Positions 41,754 through 50,900 of a stretch of 64,000 bases of DNA are shown here, in pieces. The DNA lies in the NCBI RefSeq assembly GCF_012913485.1, contig NZ_CP051774.1, positions 620,001-684,000 of the forward strand, given 5' to 3'. The position numbers were made by a program, and so were the translations under genes. Below the pieces are notes generated by a model. It was not told the DNA's origin, did not search any database, and saw nothing but the letters and a program-made list of their open reading frames with translations. Within the stretch, counting starts at the first letter, position 1. Every line of letters starts with the position of its first letter. Source of the stretch: Luteolibacter luteus. GTDB taxonomy: Bacteria; Verrucomicrobiota; Verrucomicrobiia; Verrucomicrobiales; Akkermansiaceae.

Positions 41754-43982
41754 TTACGTGATCGGGGAGGACTGGTCATCACCAGCATCTCCACGGGCGT
41801 CCACCGCGCCGTTGGCGACAGTCACACCGGAACTGGAGCTGGCAAGCGCCGGATGGTGGACAGGGACAACAGGCTCGTGGGAGGCTTCTCCTTTGCCCCG
41901 GAACGGGAGCTCATTCCAGACAAATCCCACCAAATTTCCGCCGGCCGAACGGATCAGCTCGGCAGACTTCCGCAGATGGCGGCGCTCGTTGGCATTCTGG
42001 CGCACGACCATGCAAACGCGGTCCGCATAGCGGGAAATAGCGAGCGCATCACTAACAGAAAGAACAGGCGGACTATCGATCACCACCGCGTCGAACCAAC
42101 GGTAGGCATCTTCCAACAGGACGGGAAACCGGGTGCCGGACAGGAGCTCCGCGGCATCATCCCGCATCGGGCCGGAAGAAAGCAGGTAGAGATTCGGCAG
42201 AGAGGTGGGATAGCAGGCGCTCGCGGGATCCGCCCTGGCGTCCAGATAATCCCCCAGCCCTCCGGAGCTCCCGTTGACGTGCTGTCGGCTCAATCCGGGA
42301 CGCCGCATGTCCGCATCCAACAGAAGGGTCCGCTGGCCCTGCATGGCCAGCGAGGCGGCGTAGTTCATGGCGCAGAGGGAACGTCCCTCGCCCGGCAAGA
42401 CGCTGGCGAAGAGAACGGTCCGGGCATTGGGATTGGTCTGGGGCGGAAGCAATACCGCACGCAGGCGGCGAATCGACTCCGCTGCCGGTGAGGCGGGATC
42501 CGAAAGCAGGACCATGTCCCCTTCCCTCCCGGCAGCAATGGCCGGCAGGCTGGTTAGAAGCGGGACGCCGGTGGCCCGAGCCGCCGCCGCGGCATCCCGC
42601 ACGCGGCCATCCGCCAGCTCGAGGCCGACCATCATGAAGCCTCCCATCAACATGCCCACGAAGGCCGCGACCGGCAAGAGGACCCGCTTGTTAGGCTTCG
42701 AGGCCTTTTCCGGAACAAAGGGCGGCTCCGCCCAGGAAAGTGACGATGCGGCAACCGCACTGGCCAAGGTCGTTTCCCGCAGCCGCTTGTCCACGGTGGC
42801 ATGCAGCTCGCGGGCAGCCTCGGCTTCCCGCTTCAGGACATCGAAGCGGGCGCGGATGCCCTCGACTCCCACCGCCACCGTGCGAGCTCCATCCACCTCA
42901 CCCTGCAGCTTGGCCTCGTTCTCCATCGCGACATGGTAGCTCTTTTCGAGGGCCTGTCCGGCAGAGCTCACGGCTTCCGCGAGATCATCCTTGAGGCTTA
43001 GAACTTCCTGCTCGGTCTCCTTGTAAACCGGGTGCTTCGGGCCGTAGCGCTCCTTGAGCCTCGCAAATTCCAACTCCTTCGCCTGCAAGGCCCGGATCTG
43101 GCTGGTCACACCTTCGGCATTCGTGCTGCGGCTGATTCCCGCCAAGGAATCCGGATCCGCGGGATCGAACTTCTTGAAAGCTTCAAACTCGGCTTCGAGG
43201 CGCAGGCGCTCGGTCTTTGCCTGGGAAAGCTGGGCATTCAAGTTGCCCAGCTGGCTGCCACCCGAGCCGGCGAGATCCTTTTCATCGAGTCCAGGAACCG
43301 GGTGCTCCTCACGGAACTGTTGGAGCACGGCACCGGCGGCCTCCATCTCCTGCCGCAGCTTCGCCTCCTCCAAGGCAAGACCTTGGCTGGCCTGGCGAGC
43401 CTGGGTTTCGCGACGATCCTTGATCCAAAGGTCGTATTCCTTCACCAGCGATTCCACGAGCACCTTGGCCCGCTGGGGATCGGTGTCTTCCACGCTGATC
43501 ACCACCACGCGGGTGCCCCGGTCGAGCTCGACCCGGACGCGCTTGGCAAAGATACCGAGCACTCCCTGCTCACTGGTGCCCGGCGGGGCGAAATCCTTCG
43601 CCTCTTGCAGGCCATTCTCCTTTAACACCCGCAGCAGCAGCGCGGTCGAGGCCATGTTGCGCTCGATGGTGCGGAGTTGTTCGAGATCCTTGGAGTCTTC
43701 CGGCGAGAGACCATCGATATTAAGCACCCGCGGTGCATGGCTGCTGACTTCCACCGAGCCGGTGGCGATGTAGATCTTCGGAGCGCCCTTCAGATAGAGC
43801 GCCATCGCCGCGACGGCGAGGACCACGCCTAGCACGGCCAACCAGCCGCGCCGCAGGACGATGCCGACAAGGCGGCCGGGCTCGACCTTCGGCAGATAGA
43901 GCGTGGGTGAAACATTCGCCAGCTCGCCGGACTTCGAAGGTGAAGCCGCAAGCGGGTAATCCGGTTTTCGGGGGGATGCCAT
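41754..43982 (-). CDS. Wzc/GumC-like chain-length and export protein with degenerate kinase site
   Basis: 742 residues. The Wzz domain has a membrane helix near 45-65 (WLAVLGVVLAVAAMALYL), a long coiled coil (about 190-400), and a second helix near 445 (VLLPVAAFVGMLMGGFMMV). The C-terminal BY-kinase-like domain keeps Walker A' (TLLLDADMRRP) and Walker B (FDAVVIDSPPVL), but the Walker A motif reads LPGEGRSL, with Arg534 replacing the ATP-binding Lys. The C-terminus lacks a tyrosine cluster. It should still control chain length with the Wza-like partner; kinase activity is doubtful. Member of the exopolysaccharide operon. Confidence 0.85.
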   Translation of the reverse strand: MASPRKPDYPLAASPSKSGELANVSPTLYLPKVEPGRLVGIVLRRGWLAVLGVVLAVAAMALYLKGAPKIYIATGSVEVSSHAPRVLNIDGLSPEDSKDLEQLRTIERNMASTALLLRVLKENGLQEAKDFAPPGTSEQGVLGIFAKRVRVELDRGTRVVVISVEDTDPQRAKVLVESLVKEYDLWIKDRRETQARQASQGLALEEAKLRQEMEAAGAVLQQFREEHPVPGLDEKDLAGSGGSQLGNLNAQLSQAKTERLRLEAEFEAFKKFDPADPDSLAGISRSTNAEGVTSQIRALQAKELEFARLKERYGPKHPVYKETEQEVLSLKDDLAEAVSSAGQALEKSYHVAMENEAKLQGEVDGARTVAVGVEGIRARFDVLKREAEAARELHATVDKRLRETTLASAVAASSLSWAEPPFVPEKASKPNKRVLLPVAAFVGMLMGGFMMVGLELADGRVRDAAAAARATGVPLLTSLPAIAAGREGDMVLLSDPASPAAESIRRLRAVLLPPQTNPNARTVLFASVLPGEGRSLCAMNYAASLAMQGQRTLLLDADMRRPGLSRQHVNGSSGGLGDYLDARADPASACYPTSLPNLYLLSSGPMRDDAAELLSGTRFPVLLEDAYRWFDAVVIDSPPVLSVSDALAISRYADRVCMVVRQNANERRHLRKSAELIRSAGGNLVGFVWNELPFRGKGEASHEPVVPVHHPALASSSSGVTVANGAVDARGDAGDDQSSPIT

Positions 43983-44004
43983 CGTAAGGGGTGATCGGAT
44001 GGAA

Positions 44005-44589
44005 TTAGAACAGGCTTTCGGGGATAGTGATCACGTCACCATCCCGCAGTTGCAGATCCGCGGTCTTGCCGGACGTGATGTCCTTCAGGTTCAAATTGAG
44101 AACCTGCGGGCGGGCTCCGCCATTCCGCTTGAGGGTGATCTTTTTCGTATTTGCGATGCGGGTGGCACCGCCGGCCATGCCGATGGCTTCCACGACGGTC
44201 AATTTGCGGTCGGCGGGGATTTCGAAGACCCCCGGATTCTGGGCTTGGCCCAAGACGGTGACCGTGCGGCGGATCCGGCCTTCGATCGAAACGCTGACCT
44301 GCGGGTTGATCAGGTAGCCGTCCTTCAGCTTGGCCTTGATGGCAGCAGCGGCTTGATCGGTGGTAAGGCCAACCATCTTCACCGCGCCGATCAGCGGCAT
44401 CGTGATGCTGCCGTCCGCCGAAAGTTGTCCGGCGGTGGTGAGTTCATCCTCACGGAAGACGCGGATTTCGACCGAATCGAGCTTGCCGATAACCCCGGAA
44501 GCGCGGCCGGCCGCCGGAGATTGCCCCCACGTGAGGGCCGTCAGCGCTCCCAGCACGGTGCACAGGATCAGAAAAAGTTTCACATTCAT
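44005..44589 (-). CDS. Polysaccharide export protein (Wza-like, SLBB domain)
   Basis: 194 residues with a signal peptide (LFLILCTVLGALTALTWG). The Poly_export domain begins with KLDSVEIRVFREDELTTAGQ, followed by a SLBB domain with VTVLGQAQNPGVFEIPADRK and ends LQLRDGDVITIPESLF. It lacks the lipobox cysteine and C-terminal helix of E. coli Wza, so it belongs to the short form used with a separate outer-membrane component; the beta-barrel gene just upstream may be that component. It lies 22 bases from the Wzc-like gene. Confidence 0.9.
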   Translation of the reverse strand: MNVKLFLILCTVLGALTALTWGQSPAAGRASGVIGKLDSVEIRVFREDELTTAGQLSADGSITMPLIGAVKMVGLTTDQAAAAIKAKLKDGYLINPQVSVSIEGRIRRTVTVLGQAQNPGVFEIPADRKLTVVEAIGMAGGATRIANTKKITLKRNGGARPQVLNLNLKDITSGKTADLQLRDGDVITIPESLF

Positions 44590-44612
44590 GATTAGGGGGG
44601 CGGGATGGCGGG

Positions 44613-45860
44613 TTAGAACTTATAACCCATCTGGATTCCGGCAGAATGGTTCTCGTAGCCGAGGCCCGGCCGGTTCGAACTGTTCTCCGAATAACGGTAA
44701 AAGAAGCCCATGCTGAAGTCGTCGGTGAAACGGTACTCCAAGGCAGGACGAATGAAGTGGATCTTGTCCACGCGACCGGCGATCCCCGTTCCGGAGACCT
44801 GGGTATAGGATGCGCGCTCCACGCCCCCATCCAGACGGGCGGTCCATTTTTCTCCCAGACGTTGGGAGATACCGAGGGCAAGGCCGCTCTCGGTGTAGTT
44901 CTGGCCGGGGGTGTAAGCGGAGGCCTGCTCCCGGCTATAACCATTCAGGTAAAGCTCCGTCCCTTCCTTCGGCATCCAGCCGATCCGGGCCTCAACCACC
45001 GGGGTGGTGTCGGAACCATTGTCGAAAGAGCGGTGCTCCCCACCCGCTTCCAGATCGATGGCGATCTTTTCGCGCGGCTTCCATTCGATGCGACCGGTCA
45101 GCCGGTGCACGGTCTGCTCTCCAGCGCCATCCACTTCGAAGCGGCCGCCCCTGTAAATGAGTCCGAGCCGGGTCTTCGGCGAATAGGCATAGCGCAAGGC
45201 CAGCTCCCCATAGACGAGATCGGAATCTGCGAAGGCGCCGGACTCGTAATCCGTGCTTTCTTGGCCCACCGCTGCTTCCACGGTGACCTTTTCACGAAGG
45301 GACCAAGCAATGCGTGCCTCATTGGCGACCTCCGTGCGATCCGTCAGGGTGCCGGTGTCGGCGGTCGCGTCTCCCAGTTGCCGAAAGGCTCCGGTATAGG
45401 CCAGCGTGATCGCCTTGCCACGCCAACCAGCTTCCCAAGCGGATTCCTGGTCGATTCGGTCGTTGTCGCTGTGGTCGGCATAAGCCACGGCGGTCGGACG
45501 GTAGGCAATCGTGAGAAAGCCGCCCTCTCCACCCAGTTTGTCGCCTTTCCGATAGGCGATCGAAGGGGCCACTCTAACCACAAGGTCCGACTGGGCCTTG
45601 GAAGCGCTCAGAAAGATGTTGTCATCGTAGGCCGCCGAGATCGCGAGACCCATCTCCACTTCTTGGGAGCGGGTTTCGGTCGCGTAAGGATCGAGACGCG
45701 CACCCCGCGAATCCACAATACGAGTGTGCAACTCCCCCTCCAAGCGGCCGGGAACTGTGGATAGGATTTCTTCCCCCCATGAAGGTGCCAAAGAGCCCGC
45801 CGCGAGCGCGGAAAGCATCAGAGGGACCACCCGGGGGGCGCGTGGCACTCGGTGGGACAT
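44613..45860 (-). CDS. Outer-membrane beta-barrel protein of the exopolysaccharide locus
   Basis: 415 residues. A signal peptide (VVPLMLSALAAGSLAPSWGEE) is followed by alternating strands typical of barrels (VEMGLAISAAYDDNIFLSAS, EGGFLTIAYRPTAVAYADHS, GLIYRGGRFEVDGA) and ends with an aromatic C-terminus (HSAGIQMGYKF), as barrels inserted by BAM usually do. Similar 'EpsL/BBP2-like' barrels are encoded beside Wza-type genes and are thought to form or support the export pore. First gene of the operon running to 38707; its start is 254 bases from the divergent NRPS start. Confidence 0.8.
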   Translation of the reverse strand: MSHRVPRAPRVVPLMLSALAAGSLAPSWGEEILSTVPGRLEGELHTRIVDSRGARLDPYATETRSQEVEMGLAISAAYDDNIFLSASKAQSDLVVRVAPSIAYRKGDKLGGEGGFLTIAYRPTAVAYADHSDNDRIDQESAWEAGWRGKAITLAYTGAFRQLGDATADTGTLTDRTEVANEARIAWSLREKVTVEAAVGQESTDYESGAFADSDLVYGELALRYAYSPKTRLGLIYRGGRFEVDGAGEQTVHRLTGRIEWKPREKIAIDLEAGGEHRSFDNGSDTTPVVEARIGWMPKEGTELYLNGYSREQASAYTPGQNYTESGLALGISQRLGEKWTARLDGGVERASYTQVSGTGIAGRVDKIHFIRPALEYRFTDDFSMGFFYRYSENSSNRPGLGYENHSAGIQMGYKF

Positions 45861-46063
45861 GCGGGAGTCAGCGGCGTCAGCATAAAAATTAGAACCCGTG
45901 GGGACAAGAGAATTTCAAAATCATGGACCTTACGAAATCACGTAATGCCACTCTAACGCAGTTGTTGGTATGAACCATTTTGCCAGCCACGACGCAACGG
46001 AAAGCCCACATTCCGAAGCACTGCCGATTTCCCCCCATCATTCCGCCGAAGTTTTCCCGACTA

Positions 46064-46093
46064 TTGACCTATCTCAATTTTTAAAAATACTCG
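46064..46093 (+). promoter_or_regulatory. Possible promoter of the NRPS/PKS operon
   Basis: TTGACC (46064-46069) is followed after 18 bases by TACTCG (46088-46093), in an A/T-rich stretch just before the ATG at 46115. The -35 is good and the -10 poor. The leader would be only about 15-20 bases. Confidence 0.4.
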
Positions 46094-46114
46094 GCTCATT
46101 CCCACCCCCCAGCC

Positions 46115-47953
46115 ATGACCGCTTCCCCCCTCACGCAGGAAGGCCTCCTGCTGGACGGCCTGTTGAACCGCTTCCTCACGCGCGCGCAGGACCGGCCCGA
46201 TGACATCGCTGCCATTTCCGGCGCGGACGCCCTCAGCCTGCGGGAACTCGACCAGCGCTCAAACCGGCTGGCGCGGCGGCTTCAGGAACTGGGCGCGCGG
46301 CCCGGCGCCTACGTCGGCATAGGCCTCGATAGATCGGTGGACCTGATCGTCGCTCTGCTCGCCGTGGTCAAATCGGGGGCCGCCTACGTGCCGCTGGACC
46401 CGGCCTACCCTCAAGCGCGGCTGGAACACATGATTTCCTCCGCCGGTCTCGAAACGGTGGTCACCAGCGCCTCCCTTGCGGATGGCTTCCTCAGCGCGGG
46501 GGCCGCTCAAGTATCGGACATCGCGCTTTCCGCGGACCGGGAGGTCTCTGCCGACCCCGTGATCTCCTACGCGACCCCGGACGATCCCTTATATGCGATC
46601 TTCACCTCGGGCTCAACCGGCCAACCAAAGGCAGCCTCGGTCTTCCGAAGGAGTTTCGCCAACCTCCTGGACTGGTACGTCCACGAACTGGATCTCGGAG
46701 CGGACGATTGCACGTTGGTCATCAGCTCCCCGAGCTTTGATCTGACCCAGAAGAATTTCTTCGCCCCCCTGCTCACCGGCGGGCGTGTGCTACTGGACGA
46801 TTGCAGGACCTACGATATCTCCCGTATTTCGCGGCTGATTCGCGAACACCGCGTAACGCTGGTGAACTGCACTCCGAGTGCTTTCTATCCCCTGGTGGAT
46901 GCAGCAGCATCGGAGGATTACGCAGCGTTGCGCTCCATCCGTTTTGCAGTGCTGGGAGGCGAACCCATTTCGATACCGCGCCTGCGGGCTTGGCTGGAGC
47001 ATCCGGCCTGCCCAGCGGAGATCGTGAACACCTACGGCCCGACAGAGTGTACGGACATCTGTGCCTTTCACCGGATGCATCGTGGGAATCTGGACGCTTT
47101 CGGCTTCGTGCCATTGGGCCGCGAGATCCCGAATGTGATCGTGACGATCCGGGACGAGGATCTGGCCGTGGTGCCCGACGGGGAACTCGGCGAGCTGTGC
47201 ATCTCCGGGGCCGGCTTGGGCGGAGGCTACCTCAACGACGAGGATCGCACCCGAAAGAGCTTTGCCTTGGCGGGAGCACTCTATCGCACGGGAGACCTCG
47301 CTCGCAGGCTACCCTGCGGGACTTTGGAATTCCGAGGACGTGCCGACCATCAGGTGAAGGTGAATGGCTTCCGGATCGAGCTCGGAGAGATCGAGCTGGC
47401 CTTGGAACAGCATGAGGGCGTGCGCCAGGCGGTCGTCATCGCGCGGGACGGACGATTGATCGGACACCTCAAGGGAACGGTCGATGCGGCGATCCTAAAA
47501 GGCTTTCTGGCAGAGCGGCTGCCCGCCTATATGATTCCGGGTGAGTTCCACTTTGCGGAGAGCTTTCCGCTCACCCCGAACGGGAAGGTGGACCGCTTGG
47601 CCTTGGCCGAGTCAAATCGTTCGGATGAAGCCCATGAGGTCCGCGAAGAGGGTCTGCTAGGCCGGATCCTCACCCTCTGGTCCCAGGTGCTGGAACGCCC
47701 CGTCAACGATACTGAAGCGAACTTCTTCGATTTGGGGGGAACCTCGATCCATCTGGCAGTAGTCCACCTCCGCTTGCGCGAGCTGACCGGCCGCGACTTG
47801 GCAATCACCGATCTCTTTGCCCGCCCGAGTGCGAAGTCGCTGGCGGATTTCCTTTCCCCGCAGGCCGCGGCGAATGCGGCACCGAGTGCCCAAGACCGGG
47901 CACGCTTGCAACAAGCGGGGCTTGCCCGCTTCCGTCGTCCCACCCCCCGCTGA
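46115..47953 (+). CDS. NRPS starter module: adenylation and peptidyl carrier domains
   Basis: 612 residues. The adenylation domain spans about 20-520: A3 FTSGSTGQPKAA (from 163), A5 NTYGPTECT, A7 YRTGDLARR, A8 GRADHQVKVNGFRIELGEIE and A10 PLTPNGKVDRLAL. The carrier domain has LGGTSIHLA, with Ser544 as the phosphopantetheine site. There is no condensation domain, so the module should load the first amino acid. Read against the GrsA positions, the specificity code is D-L-K-N-V-G-T-D-I-K, which I cannot assign; Asp at the first position indicates an alpha-amino acid. The basic C-terminal tail (RLQQAGLARFRRPTPR) may dock to the next protein. The stop overlaps the next start by one base (TGATG). 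Confidence 0.93.
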   Translation: MTASPLTQEGLLLDGLLNRFLTRAQDRPDDIAAISGADALSLRELDQRSNRLARRLQELGARPGAYVGIGLDRSVDLIVALLAVVKSGAAYVPLDPAYPQARLEHMISSAGLETVVTSASLADGFLSAGAAQVSDIALSADREVSADPVISYATPDDPLYAIFTSGSTGQPKAASVFRRSFANLLDWYVHELDLGADDCTLVISSPSFDLTQKNFFAPLLTGGRVLLDDCRTYDISRISRLIREHRVTLVNCTPSAFYPLVDAAASEDYAALRSIRFAVLGGEPISIPRLRAWLEHPACPAEIVNTYGPTECTDICAFHRMHRGNLDAFGFVPLGREIPNVIVTIRDEDLAVVPDGELGELCISGAGLGGGYLNDEDRTRKSFALAGALYRTGDLARRLPCGTLEFRGRADHQVKVNGFRIELGEIELALEQHEGVRQAVVIARDGRLIGHLKGTVDAAILKGFLAERLPAYMIPGEFHFAESFPLTPNGKVDRLALAESNRSDEAHEVREEGLLGRILTLWSQVLERPVNDTEANFFDLGGTSIHLAVVHLRLRELTGRDLAITDLFARPSAKSLADFLSPQAAANAAPSAQDRARLQQAGLARFRRPTPR

Positions 47954-50900
47954 TGAACGAAGAACTTCCCCCGCCCGAGGCCATCGCCGTGATCGGCATG
48001 GCTGGCCGCTTCCCTGGCGCCGCGAATCCAGATGAGTTCTGGCAGAATCTCATCGCGGGCAAGGATAGTATCACGCGCTTCGAGAGCCGGGTGGAGAGCG
48101 ACGGCTCGAAATATGTCGGGGCTCGCAGCATGATCGAGCATGCGGATCTCTTCGACGCTTCCTTCTTCGGGATCTATCCGAAGGAAGCCGAACTGATGGA
48201 TCCGCAGCACCGGGTCTTCTTGGAATGCGCATGGGAAGCGATCGAACACGCCGGCTATGATCCCGGTGCCTATCCGGGCATGATCGGCGTGTATGCCGGC
48301 CTGAGCCTGAATACCTACCTGCTCCACAATCTGGGCAAGGCAAAGGAGCTGGCGAAGAACTATCAGGTGTCCGAGTACCAGACGATGCTCGGCAACGACA
48401 AGGACTTCCTGCCGGTACGCGTCAGCTACAAGCTGAACCTGCGCGGGCCGAGCATGACGATCCAGACGGCGTGCTCCACCTCGCTGGTGGCGATCTGCCA
48501 AGCGGCGACTTCCCTGCTGACCTACCAGTGCGATATGGCCCTGGCAGGCGGGGTTTCCATCAGCTTCCCGCAGCAGCGGGACTACCGCTATACGGAAGAA
48601 GGCATGGTTTCCGGCGATGGGACCGTGCGAGCCTTTGATGAAAAGGCCAATGGCACGGTCTTCGGCCACGGCTGCGGCGTCGTGCTGCTGAAGCGCTTGA
48701 GCGAAGCCGTGGCAGATCGCGACTCGATCCTGGCGGTGATCAAAGGTTGGGCGGTGAACAATGACGGCTCGGACAAGATCGGCTTCGCCGCGCCCGGGCT
48801 GAATGCACAGGCGGATGTGATCGCGCTGGCGCAAGCGTCGGCAGGGGTGAATCCACAGGATGTCTCCTACATCGAAGCCCACGGCACGGGAACACCGCTG
48901 GGAGATCCGATCGAGATCGCCGCGTTGACGAAGGCCTTCCGGGCTGGAGGGGCGACGGGCAATGGCTATTGCGCGATCGGCACCGGTAAGACGCATATCG
49001 GGCATCTGGATGTGGCGGCCGGCGTGACGGGATTGATCAAGACGATCCAGCAGTTCCGCCACGGGAAGATCCCGGCGCTGCTCCATTTCACCGCGCCGAA
49101 CCCTCGGATTGATTTTGCCAATAGCCCGCTGGCTCCTGTCGCCGAAACCCGTGATTGGCTGCCGAACGGCTCGCCTCGCATTGCAGGGGTGAGTGCCTTC
49201 GGTGTGGGTGGGACGAATGCCCATGTGGTGATGGAGGAAGCACCGGCGATCGAGTCTTCTCCGGAAGGCAGGAAAAAGCAGCTTCTGGTGCTGTCCGCGA
49301 AAACCGCCACGGCACTTGATGCGATGGCGGAAAATCTTGCGAAGCATCTCGAAAGCAACGATCGGCTGGCCGATACCTCTTACACCCTCGCTACCGGTCG
49401 TCGTGCCTTTGCGTTCCGCCGCCACGTCGTCGCAGCGGATGCAGGCGAAGCCGTCGCGAAGCTGCGTGAAGCAGCCAAGAGCAACGCGGCACCGAAGTCC
49501 GCGAAGGTCGCATTCCTCTTTCCCGGCCAAGGTTCGCAATATCCCGACATGGGCCGGGCCATCTACGATTCCGAGCCCGCTTTCCGCGCCGCCGTGGATG
49601 AGTGTGCAGGACATCTCCAGCATCATCTCGGCCTGGATATCCGGGCCACGCTCTATCCCGCTGAAGGCGATCGGGCTGCCGCCGAGGAACGCATTCACCA
49701 GACCTCGCTCACGCAGCCTTGCATCTTCGTGGTGGAGTATGCGCTGGCGAAGCTTTGGATCTCCTGGGGCATCGAGCCATCGCTTCTCATCGGCCATAGC
49801 ATCGGTGAATATGTGGCAGCGGTGCTCGCCGGAACCTTCAGTCTTCCCGATGCGCTCCGGCTGCTGTCGGTGCGTGCGCGGTTGATGCAGTCCCTTCCGT
49901 CCGGTGCCATGCTTGCCGTGCGCCAAGGCATCGATGAACTGGAGATGCCGAAGGATGTCGACCTCGCGGCGATCAACAGCCCGAAGCTCTGCACGGTGTC
50001 CGGCAGCCATGAAGCCATCGCGGCCTTCCAAGCTCAGCTTGAAGAGAAGAAGATCGCCTGCCGACAGCTCAAGACCTCGCATGGCTTCCACTCCGTGATG
50101 ATGGAGCCCATCGTGGCACCCTTCACCGAGGAAGCGGCGAGAGTGACGGCGAATGCGCCAGGCATTCCTTGGATTTCCACTTGCACGGGCAAGGCCGTCG
50201 ATGCCGCCACGCTGGCCGATCCCGCCTATTGGGCGCGGCAACTCCGGCATGAGGTGCGCTTCACGGATGCGCTGGCCACGGCCTTCGTGGACGAGGGTCT
50301 GATCCTCCTCGAAGTTGGGCCGGGCCAAGCACTTGCTCCCTTTGCCCGGCAGCATCCGGCACGCGGCAATAGCATTGTCATTTCCACCCTCCCCTCTTCT
50401 TCGGAAGACCTCGGTGATTTGCTCAATGCTGCCGGCGAGCTGTGGAAAAACGGCGCACCGCTCGATTGGTCGGCGTTCTTTTCCGGACAGGAGCGCGCAC
50501 GCGTCCACCTGCCAACCTATCCCTTCGAACGCCAGAGTTTCTGGATCGACCGGTCGCAGGAAGCGGAGAACCCGCAACCAAGGAACGAGATTCAGAATTC
50601 GATTTCTTCTGCCGCCCCTGCTGTTTCACCCACTCCCCCCCAACCGATGTCAGCCCCCCTTGACCGCCGTCCGGGCCTCGCCGCAAAGCTTCGCGCGATC
50701 GTCCTCGAACTTTCCGGAGTCGCAGTCGATGACGACGGCGCCACCTTCACGGAGTTGGGTTTCGATTCGCTATTCCTGACCCAGGCCAGCCAAGCGATCC
50801 AATCGCGCTTTGGCGTGAAGATCACCTTCCGCCAGATGCTCGGCGACCTTTCCTCGGTAGCGAGCATCGCCACCCACCTTGATGCCGAACTTCCAGCCGA

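Noticed and set aside
47527-50577. Minus-strand open frame of about 1016 codons opposite the NRPS/PKS genes
   Set aside because: It is antisense to unmistakable A, KS and AT domains; high GC content at third positions removes stops on the opposite strand. Its translation has no domain-like pattern.
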